Assembly: GCA_948146395.1 (NCBI GenBank)
Contig: OX411547.1
Location: forward strand, 55,791,566-55,855,565
Origin: Fragum whitleyi
Lineage: Eukaryota > Mollusca > Bivalvia > Cardiida > Cardiidae
Direction of reading: 5' to 3'
DNA: 64,000 bases
Shown here: piece after piece, positions 13,801-21,790 of the stretch
Layout of the letters: the number at the start of each line of letters is the position of its first letter
Position numbering within the stretch: position 1 is the stretch's first letter
Notes under the pieces: generated by a model
Seen by the model: only the letters and a program-made list of their open reading frames with translations
Database searches by the model: none
Told to the model about the DNA's origin: nothing
Made by a program: the position numbers and the translations under genes

Positions 13801-14049
13801 ATTAATTTAAGAAATTACATAAGCATATAAGCTTATGAGAAAACAGAATTTAAATTGTTATCATTAGATCAGTGATGTTGATGAATAACGAGAGACCCTC
13901 TGTAAAAAATTTGACAGTTGTCAACTGTCAAATTTAATGCAGTGGGTTAACCTGACTGTCAGGTTGACACTGTGACTGACAGCCAAACCAAGACTTACTT
14001 GAGTTAAAGAGTCTCCAAATAAAATCACTTTAGGCCAGGAATGTTCCAT
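1729..14049 (-). CDS. IAH1: IAH1-like SGNH esterase, four exons, 3' end off window
   Basis: The join is complement(1729..1816, 2433..2652, 11942..11997, 13999..14049); all introns are GT-AG and the phases agree. The visible product is 138 residues plus one base of the next codon. SGNH landmarks are block I GDSLTQ (residues 12-17, nucleophile Ser14), the block II region NRGFSGYN (42-49) with Gly44, and block III GAND (77-80) with Asn79. The block V catalytic Asp/His lie in exons beyond position 1. Order and spacing match the animal isoamyl acetate-hydrolyzing esterase 1 homolog, a soluble GDSL/SGNH hydrolase that cleaves short-chain esters; the animal substrate is poorly known. Introns are about 2.0, 9.3 and 0.6 kb, the second full of mobile elements. 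No broken codon is visible. Identity rests on motif recognition without a database search. Confidence 0.9.
2088..2340 (+). mobile_element. SINE-1 body copy carrying a pearl-type 3' end fragment
   Basis: The sequence from ATAGCAGCTTGAGG to TGCTCCAGCCACCG matches the body of the SINE at 52895-53170 (ATAGCAGCTGGAGG to TGCTCCAGCCGCCG). The SINE tail (GTAAAACCCCATTCAA) reappears near 2312, separated by a block at about 2222-2296 that is the 3' end of a pearl-like element: CATTCAATGATCGCAAAAGC, then a hairpin GAGCACGATGAGCTC, then CTAAAAG. It lies in IAH1 intron 3. Confidence 0.6.
2433..2652 (-). CDS. IAH1: IAH1 exon 3
   Basis: This 220-nt exon begins KCDIINRGFSGYNSRW and continues through TIFLGANDS to DMIEYLQ. 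It contains the SGNH block II glycine region and the block III GAND motif. The acceptor is ATATTTTCAG|GAAA and the donor CTTCAG|GTAAGT. The QHVPLDEF stretch matches the QHVPLEEY-type segment known in this family. Confidence 0.93.
2757..2998 (+). mobile_element. Short pearl-like element with one core unit
   Basis: It starts AACAAGAGC like the other pearl-like elements in the window, has a single core unit (AAGTTTCAAG region near 2909), and ends in an ACGG-rich tract (GACGGAATGACGGAACAACG near 2971). The 3' hairpin is not clear. It lies in IAH1 intron 2. Confidence 0.5.
2999..4001. other. Intron sequence, decayed repeat only
   Basis: No exon or RNA gene seen. Positions 3600-3800 resemble a decayed pearl-like core (GGGCCATAACTCTGAAAAAG) ending in GGATGGACTGACTGACC. 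Confidence 0.35.
4002..5200. repeat. Interrupted tandem repeat, three diverged units
   Basis: The landmark AAGGGTTTGAGC recurs near 4018, 4516 and 4971, each time followed by GATGAATGGTC or GATGAAGGGTC, AACCTC, CATTTCCCTA and GAGACTA..CAGTGCC. Each unit is linked to TTTGTAACTACAGC-like hairpin sequence (about 4215, 4895, 5155). The first unit is interrupted by the TTAA-type MITE at 4259-4487. Related hairpins occur at 6395-6440 and 7800-7960. Confidence 0.55.
4259..4487. mobile_element. TTAA-flanked MITE (piggyBac-like ends)
   Basis: The left end reads TTAACACTTTCC and the right end read inward TTAACCCTTTAC. The interior has a GAAGAAATTGCTT...AAGCATTTTCTTCTT hairpin. A full copy in opposite orientation lies at 40785-41010 and an internally deleted copy at 42410-42487. 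TTAA plus CCCTTT ends are typical of piggyBac-derived MITEs; no transposase is present. Confidence 0.6.
5237..6012 (+). mobile_element. 5'-truncated LINE (non-LTR retrotransposon) 3' end
   Basis: It consists of the last roughly 105 codons of a reverse-transcriptase ORF plus a 3' untranslated region ending GTGCTGCCTCATTAAATAAA followed by a TTATTATTATT tail. The short 3' part with a simple-repeat tail is what target-primed reverse transcription leaves. The clade is probably CR1/L2- or Jockey-like, not resolved. Target duplications are not obvious. Confidence 0.75.
5240..5556 (+). pseudogene. LINE ORF2 C-terminal fragment
   Basis: The open frame runs from RIHDRILFKKALF through KLPPYISNLF to AYSGPKIWNRIPLNI and KFKTSFLSWW, then a stop. 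The pattern LPPYI..LF ... Y.GP..WN.IP ... F is typical of the region after the reverse-transcriptase domain of LINE ORF2 proteins. The catalytic domain is absent, so the fragment cannot move by itself. It lies antisense to IAH1, in its second intron. Confidence 0.75.
6552..7700 (+). mobile_element. Pearl-like element, 145-bp core repeats, both ends present
   Basis: The 5' end is ACAAGAGGACCAAGATGGTCC (first 20 bases to 6572) then GATCGCTCCCCTGAGTCTC. Seven core units recur exactly every 145 bp (TTTCAT-GAAGATTGGG landmark at 6666, 6811, 6956, 7101, 7246, 7391, 7536). Then comes an ACGACGG-rich tract (7585-7645) and the 3' end CATTCAATGATCACAAAAGC, hairpin GAGCACGATGTGCTC, GGTGAGCTAAAA. The architecture (short inverted subterminal ends, tandem core, ACGG tract, 3' hairpin, CTAA) is that of bivalve pearl / Helentron-associated elements. 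No protein is encoded. Confidence 0.75.
7701..9235. other. Intron sequence with small hairpin repeats
   Basis: There are TTTGTAACTACAGC-type hairpins at about 7800-7960 and fragments of the TTAACCTTTCTTATGCTG family at about 8030-8110 and 9053-9140. The open frames at 8176-8418 on both strands overlap and show no family resemblance. Nothing else was recognised. Confidence 0.4.
9236..9432. mobile_element. TTAA-flanked MITE with long inverted ends
   Basis: The left end TTAAGGTAGTGGAGCCGTAA is inverted at the right end (TTACGGGTCCACCACCTTAA), and pairing extends through ACAACATTT / AAATGTTGT. Diverged relatives lie at 43586-43742 and 56347-56508, sharing GTAATAGTTC and GGAACTAT...GGGTCC.CTACC. 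Confidence 0.65.
9433..10149. other. Intron sequence without recognised features
   Basis: AT-rich. A fragment near 10045-10130 (AGATCAGACCACAGACTGATC) belongs to the small palindromic family also seen at 18778, 29020 and 55695. No exon seen. Confidence 0.35.
10150..11586 (+). mobile_element. Pearl-like element, about 161-bp core repeats
   Basis: It starts AACAAGAGTGCCATCGTCAC. The core landmark GACCAAGTTTCA recurs at about 10248, 10417, 10588, 10800, 10963, 11124, 11285 and 11446, so the last units have a 161-bp period. It ends in a GGACGGGCGGACGGATGGAC-type tract and a hairpin CCGCCTCTGGCGG followed by TGTATAAAA. Several apparent ORFs here are only the repeat read on one strand. Confidence 0.72.
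11942..11997 (-). CDS. IAH1: IAH1 exon 2 (56 nt micro-exon)
   Basis: The exon encodes YGYSKDGCWVASVGDHLQ plus two bases of an Arg codon. The acceptor is TTACAG|TAT and the donor AAAG|GTAAGG. It enters in phase 0 from exon 1 and leaves in phase 2, exactly what exon 3 needs. The segment corresponds to the FSF..GGWGA.LAD..R stretch that links block I to KCD.(I/L)NRGFSGYN in animal IAH1 proteins, with GCW in place of GGW. It was found by looking for this missing link between exons 1 and 3. Confidence 0.85.
12117..12451. mobile_element. Second copy of the CAGGGCTCGTGTT MITE
   Basis: The left end is identical to the 786-1138 copy; the right end reads AACACAAGCCCTG, one base diverged. Interior TTTGACCCC motifs are shared. 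It lies in IAH1 intron 1. No clear target duplication is seen. Confidence 0.6.
12838..12990 (+). mobile_element. SINE-2 head (tRNA-derived) fragment
   Basis: The segment GGTCCAATGGTAAATTGTTG followed by GATCAAGAGGTTCTGAGTTG parallels the head of the fuller copy at 34385-34595. It contains degenerate tRNA A-box and B-box-like motifs (TGGTCCAATGG; GAGTTGGATTC). The 3' part is missing. Confidence 0.5.
13388..13482. repeat. Conserved repeat of about 95 bp, copy A
   Basis: The stretch ACCAAGGGTTACGAACGTCT to ATACCCCTTGACTCGTGAA matches the reverse complement of 44098-44180 over most of its length (GGGTTACGAACG, CTTATCTTA, TTATTCGAGA, TATCGAT, GATACCCCTTGACTCGTGAA). The element is unidentified. 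Confidence 0.5.
13483..13590 (+). mobile_element. SINE-2 3' fragment
   Basis: CAGAAAGCAGAATTGAAATG and GGTGTAAAATAAATAAATTT match the 3' half of the SINE at 34385-34595. Confidence 0.5.
13999..14049 (-). CDS. IAH1: IAH1 exon 1
   Basis: It encodes 17 residues ending in FGDSLTQ, the SGNH block I with the nucleophilic serine. The donor is CAA|GTAAGT, phase 0. I chose the ATG at 14049 because the usual animal N-terminus before the WPxxxLFGDS motif is short and the context (A at -3, G at +4) is good. The frame is open further upstream to an ATG at 14172, which would add 41 mostly basic residues. Confidence 0.88.
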
Positions 14050-15354
14050 TTTGTATTTTCTCCCAGATTCCGATGTTCTCAGTGAGTGACAGTTCGATTT
14101 TCCAATAGATCTCTGCAGAGGAATGATTTGTTGCTGTAACTTTCGTGCCAGGTGTGACATATTGGTTCCCAATTTACATGGGTGTTGAAGAGGGAAATCA
14201 TCTGACAGCGCACTTGCATCAAAGTACTGTTGGTATTAAACTCATAACTCTGTTAGTATTTTTTTTATCCAATTCCGTAAGGTCCGTGTACATGTTTCCC
14301 CATACTGGCATTTTATACACAAGGAAGAATCTTTGGAAAAGAAACGAAGTGATTTTAATGAGTATTTTCTTTTTTATCAAAACATTTTCTACAAACGATG
14401 GTTTCACTTACCCACGGTCTTTGCCTGACTGTGACCACTGGGACACGGGTGCTAGTCAACTCGTTCCTCAGTCAACTCGTGGCGATTTTGGTCAACTCGT
14501 TCCGCTGAAATAGTTAACTCGTTCCCCAATCGTTTTTCCCTCGTTCCCGAAATATTAAAGTATTTTTTTAAGGTCGGATTTCTATCCCCGGTTTGCAGAT
14601 ATAAATATTCTAAAATGATTGTCTTAATACTATTTGTCTTTTTTTTTAAATATGCAAAACTAACCCTTTAATCCAAAACGAGGAAATCGTTTTTCCCGAA
14701 AAAATAAATAGAAATCGAAATATTACATATCTTATTATAAAAAAAGAGTAACGTTATGATACAAAGAATATTGAAGGACAAGAAAAAAAAATGGAGAATT
14801 GAAGAAAAAACTCATTCTTGAAGTTGAATTATTTTTAATTTTTCTATTATTCAGAACTTTTGAATGGCCGACAAGAACTAAGAAATAGGCCTAACAAAGA
14901 AATATTATCGGATTGAAATTAAATCGTATTTTAAAACTGTAATCAGGCTATCAATGGATATAAAGACAATGTGCCAAATGTGGGATGCGCATGGGCTTAT
15001 TTCGCCATTTAATGCTATTTGAAACTAGTTACCTAAGTTCTTGGCTATCTGTCTTCTGGTTACAAGGAAAAAGATTCTAAAAAGAGTTCTTTCCGTATTT
15101 CAATGTAAAATGGAATACGCCAATATAGAGACCAATTTTTACACATGGTGTGATAATAACAAACTCAATAAAGGACCACTACATAATGTTACATATCAAA
15201 TATGAAAGCTGTCCAATTTCAGAGAAGAATTTTAAAGATATCATTTTTCGTCCGTTCTATGTAAAAAGAAAACACCCGGGATATGGCGCAAGGGAACATT
15301 CGATATGACAAGTAAAGCTTATTGAAATAAAGCTCCATTATATGATTTTACATA
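14050..15354. other. IAH1 upstream region and AT-rich spacer
   Basis: Positions 14050-14172 probably include the IAH1 5' UTR; the IAH1 frame stays open to an ATG at 14172. The longer open frames across 14145-14513 show no coding character. No gene was found from 14530 to 15354. Confidence 0.4.
14450..14530. repeat. Short degenerate tandem of GTCAACTCGTTCC
   Basis: The motif (A/G)TCAACTCGTTCC or close variants occurs four times (about 14455, 14471, 14491, 14514) with variable spacers, just upstream of IAH1. Origin unknown. Confidence 0.5.
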
Positions 15355-15355
15355 A

Positions 15356-17860
15356 ACAAGAGGACCATGATGGTCCTAGATCGCTCACCTGAGTCTCTTT
15401 GACCCCTGGGACATCACATCAATCAAATAGGCAGATAACATTAATGGAGATAATTTTTACACTAGAGGCGCTTGAGCGCCTGATTCGCTCCACAGGCCTG
15501 AATATCCTGATAATGATTATAAGAGGGTGATAAGGCTGTTTGAGAAAATCATGATCAATGAATAACATAGATTATTGACCTCTGCCTGTTAAACGCATTT
15601 TTTTCATCTAATCACAATACTTTTGTGCAGTCTGATAATGGGTCAACTAGGGATCATTCCAGTGAAATTTGGCTGAAATCCAAAAATTAAAATTTCAACA
15701 CTAACAGAATGTTACTGCACATTATCCAATGTACTTTGTCTACAAAATTTCGATTGTAGATCTTTCCGCTTTTCATTAAACACTACTAAAAGGATGTTAC
15801 TTCACAAAATTGTTTGTCATCAAAACAAAATTCTAACTAATGATGATAAAACGTTAAATATTCAATCCAATATATTTATTTCATTCTGTCCAATGTCTTA
15901 GAGTGCAGTCAACTCAACTCTTTCTACCCACCTCTAAACCTCAATAAACAGATTTTACACCAATTGTCCTCTTTGTGCAGTCACCCTTTATTCAACTCAA
16001 CTGACAAATTCTCATGGGGTATTCTCATGCTTAACTAATGCTTCTATACATTTGGATTTCAACAAAGGTTTTGTTCCTTCTAATCTGTAATCTTTACACC
16101 TATGAAATTTTATAACTCTAGAATTCATCACCATCCAAAGAGTGATCAAATATTCACCTTATATGTTGAAATGTCCTCTGCCAATAAAATACATGCTGTT
16201 CATCTAATCAAAATATCTTTAGCAGACTGTTACAACTTTACAGAATTAAAATTCCTATGATATTTGGATGAAATCCATCTGTTTTAACTTTTAGAAAGTT
16301 TGTTTTCCCTATATTGGATTATTCCACCATTTAACATATCTGAAGAATTGTCCTCTGCCCATGAAAGACATTTTTTCCATTTGATCAAAATATTTGTTTG
16401 TAGACTAATAAAGGATCATTAAAGAATCATTCCAGTTAAATTTGGTTGATATCCATCGATAAGATTGTGAGAAAATGATTTTCGTAGTATTCACTATATA
16501 TAACATATAGAGAAATGACCGCCGCTCATAAAATACATATTTTTCATCTGATCACATTTATTTTTTTTGTAGACTGATAAAGAATCACTAAAGAATCATT
16601 CCAGTGAAATTTGGTTGATATCCATTCCTTAGTTTCTGAGAAAATGAGTTTCCACTATATAATATATAGTGAAATGACCTCCGCCCATAAAATATATTTT
16701 TTTCCATCTTTTGTAGACTGATAAAGGACCACTAAAGGATCTTCCTAGTGAAATTTGGTTGATATCCATTCGTTAGTTTTGGAGACAATGATTTTCAAAG
16801 TTTCCACTTTATGATATATAGAGAAATTACCTCCGCCAATAAAATACACATTTTTTCATCTGATCACAAAAAAAAAAATTGTAGACTGATAAAGGGTCAC
16901 TCAATGATCATTCCAGTGAAATTTGGTTGATATCTATCAATTAGTTTCTGAGAAAAGTCACCTATTACCATATATGGAAATTAGCCACGCCCACTACAGC
17001 CATGATTTTCAACCAATTAAAATTCTTTGTAGGAATCTGATAAAGGGTCACACAAGGAACATTTCTGTGAAATTTGATTAGAATCCATCCAGTACTTTAT
17101 GAGGAGAAGATTTTTAAAGAAAAAGTTTACGGACGCACGGACGACGGACATCCCGCAATGACAATAGCCCGCTGGCCTTTCGGCCAGTGGAGCTAATAAA
17201 ACCAAGTTTCATAAATGTTGGACCGAAATGGTGGCCCTAGAGAAGTTATATCAAGAAAATTATTATTAAGACTCCTTTTCCTGTGAAATGGAATGGTCCC
17301 TTCCAATTTTCAACAGGGTTCTTCCTTGTGATCTTAACAGCATTCTGACCAAATTTCACGAAGATTGGGCCATAATTGTGCCCTCTAGAGTGTAAATAAG
17401 AAATGTGTCATTAAGGTCCCCGTTTCCCGTGATATGGCATGGATTCTTCCCATTATAAATAGGGTTCATCCTTGTGACCTGGCAAAGATTCTGACCAAGT
17501 TTCATGTTTCATATTTGTGGCATATAAAATGTAAACAAGAAAATTGTCATTAAGGCCCCTTTTCCCATGAAATGGCACGGATCCTTCCCATTTTCAATAG
17601 GGTTCATCCTAATGACCTGTCAAATGTTCTGACAAAGTTTCATGATGTGACTTTGTCTTTGACCGAATTTCAAACTTGTCGAAGATTTCATCGGGATAAT
17701 CATTCTGGCCATTTTCAGGGTTCATTGCGATGAAATGTGGCCTCTAGAGTGTCTACAAGATTTTCTTACATTTGACCCTATGATCTTCATTTTACCAAAC
17801 TTGACCCAATTTCGAGGAAACATTGAAAATAATTTTCAACAACAGTAGAACCCAAAATAT
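15356..17860 (+). mobile_element. Pearl-like element (145-bp cores) split by another pearl-like element
   Basis: The 5' end (ACAAGAGGACCATGATGGTC, then GCTCACCTGAGTCTC) matches the 6552 element. After GGAGATAATTTTTAC the sequence switches at about 15465 to another family and resumes at about 17197 with AACCAAGTTTCATAAATG, exactly the next segment of the family. Core units follow at roughly 145-bp intervals to about 17660; the 3' hairpin end is missing. Confidence 0.68.
15465..17196 (+). mobile_element. Nested pearl-like element, family 2
   Basis: The 5' end is ACTAGAGGCGCTTGAGCGCC (7-bp stem AGGCGCT/AGCGCCT) and ...CTCCACAGGCCTGAAT. Core units of about 165 bp are marked by GTAGACTGATAAAGG and TTTGGTTGATATCCAT. 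Then come a GGACGCACGGACGACGG tract and the 3' end CTGGCCTTTCGGCCAG-TGGAGCTAA. It sits inside the element at 15356-17860. Confidence 0.7.
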
Positions 17861-17867
17861 CATCGGC

Positions 17868-17963
17868 TGGTGAATTTTCCTGGAAGCAGAAGCGAGGGGG
17901 ATTAATTTAAGTTGTAAGAAATTGTTTCCCAATCGATGTAAAATAAATATGTTTAAGCCAATA
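17868..17963 (+). mobile_element. SINE-2 3' fragment
   Basis: CCTGGAAGCAGAAGCGAGGG, GGATTAATTTAAGTTG and ATCGATGTAAAATAAATATG match the 3' half of the 34385-34595 SINE. Confidence 0.5.
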
Positions 17964-18131
17964 CTAAAAAAGAAACCACACTCGTTGATTTCTATGCCTT
18001 ACAGAAACTGATATTTACGCATCCTAGGTTGAAGCCAGGAAACATATAAGAGCTATTAAAATCCTTTGTTGCAAAGGTGACACAGAGGACTTATTTTTCA
18101 AATTTTGTGCAAGTGTTGAGATCATTCATAA

Positions 18132-18260
18132 ATGAGTTTTGCATCTGTAGACATCATTAACAACACGTCCATCCACGTGTGTGCTCATGCCGGTACAGTG
18201 TTTATAGTTCCGCAAGCAAGAGTAAGGTTTGAGAAACCGCTATCTCCTATCATTTTCAAT
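18132..18260 (+). CDS. Candidate first coding exon, unrecognised protein
   Basis: An ATG at 18132 opens 43 codons starting MSFASVDIINNTSIHVCAHA and ending PLSPIIFN, followed by a donor-like AAT|GTAAGA at 18261; if not spliced the frame stops at 18305. An alternative donor AGA|GTAAGG lies at 18222. The codons look less biased than the AT-rich surroundings, but the peptide is not recognised and no downstream partner exon was found. It is oriented away from IAH1, about 4 kb from it. It may be a chance frame. Confidence 0.28.
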
Positions 18261-18304
18261 GTAAGATTGATCTTTGATCTCACAATTGAAATTACTGGTC
18301 TATA

Positions 18305-18777
18305 GTGTTGTTTCTTAGAATTAGCGTCGGCCGATTTCAAAGTTTTCCAGGTATTTTAAACATCGACGACGCGTCGATAAACGAAAGTTCCAAGGTGAAA
18401 TCTACCGACTAGGCGACATGTCTTTTGAAGTTATGAAAAGGCGACTAATCGCCGGTGAAAGACCGCGCTACGGTTGTCCTTCTGATAGGCTTCGACTCAT
18501 TTGCAAAAATCTGAGAAGTACATTCAATCGCTTTTCTTACATATTCACCTCATTAGATAGCCTATCGGTGATTGGTTCGCTTTGACATCTCACCGGCGTT
18601 TCTGCTACTAGTCGTCGACAGCTGTTTACCCTTGCCATGCTGAATAAAACCCTTTGCATAATTGCATGAAAATTTAAGGAATCCAAAAATTAAAGTGCTC
18701 AAATCAATGGATCAGTATTTCTATGACATTATATTTTTAAACTTTTCTCATTTTAAAGGAAAACTATGGGTTATATA
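18305..18777. other. Spacer without recognised features
   Basis: Moderately CpG-containing sequence (CGACGCGTCGATAA, GGCGACTAATCGCC). No exon, RNA gene or known repeat recognised. Confidence 0.35.
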
Positions 18778-18868
18778 CTAAGATCAACCTGCACATATGT
18801 GCAGGTTGATCTTTGTCTATAGCTCCTACCAAAGCCTACCGAGTTCAGCATGACAAGGGTCTAAGAGC
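18778..18868. mobile_element. Small palindromic TTAA-type MITE fragment
   Basis: AGATCAACCTGCACATATGT with its inverse (ACATATGTGCAGGTTGATCT) forms a near-perfect hairpin at 18781-18811, followed by GTTCAGCATGACAAGGG. Copies or pieces occur at 1693, 8030, 9053, 10045, 28971, 29521, 37847 and 55695. Confidence 0.5.
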
Positions 18869-18879
18869 AATTGACAAAA

Positions 18880-19076
18880 TGAATGATTTTGGAATGGTTT
18901 CTTAAGGAAATATAGAGAGAATTTTTCAGGCAAAGGCCTGTCATTTGGTTTGATGCTTTGCAGGGTGAAGTTCATCCAGTAGTTTCTGAGGAGAAGATTT
19001 TTAAAGAAAAATTTTGCGACCGGAGGTACGGACACAGCGCCATGACAATAGCCCCAGTTAGGCCAGTGGAGCTAAA
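18880..19076 (+). mobile_element. Pearl-like family 2, 3' end fragment
   Basis: TTCATCCAGTAGTTTCTGAG, a GGTACGGACACAG tract, CATGACAATAGCCCC and GGCCAGTGGAGCTAAAA match the 3' ends at 17100-17196 and 25190-25328. The terminal hairpin is degenerate. Confidence 0.6.
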
Positions 19077-19127
19077 AAGGAAAGCATAAATTGAATATTA
19101 TTAATAATTTACATAATTCCACGAACA

Positions 19128-21018
19128 AAATTTTAAAGTAATAATCATAAAAGCATATTTTCTTAATAATATATCAATACCATATTCAAAAGGAGGTTCC
19201 CGTATGGCCTTTAATTTACCAAATGAAAGTTTTAACAGCATCAGTTTAAATCTGTATTGTCGGGCCCCTAAACCTGTGTTTTCTAAAAAATCAGCAGCAA
19301 TTTCGAAAAACATACCTACAACCACCCTGTAAAAGGAAATAAGATGATATTTGTGCCTGACTTTTATTGCGTAGACCAGGGGTCTCTTTCAAGAAAGGTC
19401 CTACGATTGAAATTTGGTCGTATCGCAGTCGTACGATAAAAATTGGCTTTCAAGAAACTTTTTTGGTTTTCGAGAAACTTTTTTTGGTTTTCAAGAAACA
19501 CGTCGTATCGTCAAATTTATAATGAAATCTTCGACACCTGTAGACCAGTCGTAAATTTTACGATTTTGTCCGTATGAGCCTAAAATTTTCTCGGATTCCT
19601 TTCCAGCTCTCGCGGAGGTTACGACGGTTATCTAGCTATGCCCATGCAAATTTTCACACTTCAATATAGTACGTGTCATAAACGAGAACTACTGAAAAAA
19701 TTGGGCACTATTATTTTGATGTTTGATTTTTCTCTGTGATAATCGTACTATTTCCCAGAATGTTTACATAGTGGCATTAAATTGCTACATTTGCCGTAAG
19801 AATAGACCCTTTATGATCACGACTGAAAAAGTTGGCTTACCCTTCCTAGTGACACATATATATAGAAAGGACAAAAAAGTGGGAGATGCCAAATCAATAT
19901 ATTGTTTACACATATATACTTACTTTTGTCAAACCAAACCAGGCTACTCTAACATTAAGCAATATAGATTCCCGTGTTTCAAGCTTCAAGTACTAAATTA
20001 ATTGAAAAGAAAATTCCACAGCCTACGTTCAAATCCATAAAATTCTTCAATGCTGCGAACTCAAAAAATAGGAAATTTTAAAGTAATAATCATAAAAGCA
20101 TATTTTCTTAATAATATATCAATACCATATTCAAAAGGAGGTTCCCGTATGGCCTTTAATTTACCAAATGAAAGTTTTAACAGCATCAGTTTAAATCTGT
20201 ATTGTCGGGCCCCTAAACCTGTGTTTTCTAAAAAATCAGCAGCAATTTCGAAAAACATACCTACAACCACCCTGTAAAAGGAAATAAGATGATATTTGTG
20301 CCTGACTTTTATTGCGTAGACCAGGGGTCTCTTTCAAGAAAGGTCCTACGATTGAAATTTGGTCGTATCGCAGTCGTACGATAAAAATTGGCTTTCAAGA
20401 AACTTTTTTGGTTTTCGAGAAACTTTTTTTGGTTTTCAAGAAACACGTCGTATCGTCAAATTTATAATGAAATCTTCGACACCTGTAGACCAGTCGTAAA
20501 TTTTACGATTTTGTCCGTATGAGCCTAAAATTTTCTCGGATTCCTTTCCAGCTCTCGCGGAGGTTACGACGGTTATCTAGCTATGCCCATGCAAATTTTC
20601 ACACTTCAATATAGTACGTGTCATAAACGAGAACTACTGAAAAAATTGGGCACTATTATTTTGATGTTTGATTTTTCTCTGTGATAATCGTACTATTTCC
20701 CAGAATGTTTACATAGTGGCATTAAATTGCTACATTTGCCGTAAGAATAGACCCTTTATGATCACGACTGAAAAAGTTGGCTTACCCTTCCTAGTGACAC
20801 ATATATATAGAAAGGACAAAAAAGTGGGAGATGCCAAATCAATATATTGTTTACACATATATACTTACTTTTGTCAAACCAAACCAGGCTACTCTAACAT
20901 TAAGCAATATAGATTCCCGTGTTTCAAGCTTCAAGTACTAAATTAATTGAAAAGAAAATTCCACAGCCTACGTTCAAATCCATAAAATTCTTCAATGCTG
21001 CGAACTCAAAAAATAGGA
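19128..21018. repeat. Exact 945-bp tandem duplication (two copies)
   Basis: Copy 1 is 19128-20072 and copy 2 is 20073-21018, offset 945 bp. Landmarks I compared in both copies are identical, including all frames on both strands. The unit contains a run of TTTCAAGAAAC / TTTTGGTTTTC motifs and CGTCGTATCGTC-type sequences. A frame open on both strands lies at 19170-19325 and again at 20115-20270. Perfect identity means a very recent duplication or an assembly artefact. Confidence 0.88.
19131..19338 (-). other. Open frame after a strong acceptor, unrecognised (duplicated)
   Basis: On the minus strand a good acceptor (TTATTTCCTTTTACAG at about 19345-19330) precedes an open frame containing VVGMFFEIAADFLENTGL and GKLKAIREPPFEYGID. 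The opposite strand is also open (MAFNLPNESFNSISLN, CRAPKPVFSKK). Neither strand's product is recognised, so I do not call a gene. The same segment recurs in the second copy at 20076-20283. Confidence 0.25.
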
Positions 21019-21123
21019 GAATTCCTTATTAAAACAACAACAACAAAAACAACGCTTCGCCGCTAAAGTCATATTATTTTTCTCTTTTCGTCAAAGATAA
21101 TCTGAGAAAATAATAAACCAAAT

Positions 21124-21474
21124 ACAGTCGATATTGCTTGAGCGACCACGTCTATTAAGCGACCAATTCTATTAAGCGACCACCGTAAAAAGTCCCTTCA
21201 CTGTAAGCAAAATCTCTGAAAAAAAGAGGACATTCTTAACGAAACACTTGTTATTATTGAATCTTGTGCTGTTGGAGCCCATTAGAATCGCCTCAATAAG
21301 ACGATTCTAATGGGTTCGAACATCAAAGGATTCGGTACGACTTGACCGACAATCTAAAAATTTTATCAAAATGAACACTCACATTTGTCGTGATATTTTG
21401 TATTAAGCGACCCTTCCTATAAACGACCGCTTTTTGGTGGTCCCCTTAGTGGCCGCTTAACACAAGTTTTACTG
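21124..21474. mobile_element. MITE with CAGT ends and CGACC motifs (pogo/Tigger-like)
   Basis: The left end CAGTCGATATTGCTTGAGCG and the right end read inward CAGTAAAACTTGTGTTAAGC share CAGT...TTG...AGCG.CCAC. TTAAGCGACC motifs recur near both ends. A central hairpin (CCCATTAGAATCG...CGATTCTAATGGG) lies at 21278-21313. CAGT termini suggest a pogo/Tigger-derived MITE; no transposase. Confidence 0.45.
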
Positions 21475-21790
21475 TGCAATAATTGAACGACCATTCTTAG
21501 TCAGATTAAACATGTCTAGGCTACACGTGACTTTTGTAATTGTACGTATACGACAACGAAAACTGAACTAGAACCGTTGGTTAGAGTTATCAGTAATTTT
21601 GTCTGTAAGCGATGGAATATAATATCCATCTTCTTTTCGTTTCAAAACCTTACATATGTTTTTGTAAACAACGAAAACTTTACAGATTAGAAGAATTACA
21701 AACAAAAATACAAATTAGAACAAGAGGACCATGGTGGTCCTATATCGCTCACCCGAGTCTCTCTGACTCCTGGTACATCACATAAATTTA

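Larger units (their letters stand above)
11998..13998. other. IAH1 intron 1
   Basis: It holds the MITE at 12117-12451, a pearl-like 5' fragment at 12654-12690 (AACAAGAGCACACAGGTGCC), the SINE-2 head at 12838-12990, and a repeat pair at 13388-13590. No other exon was seen. Confidence 0.5.

Noticed and set aside
14145..14513. 122-codon open frame (+)
   Set aside because: It overlaps the IAH1 upstream exon region antisense, shows no recognisable family and ends in a short tandem repeat.
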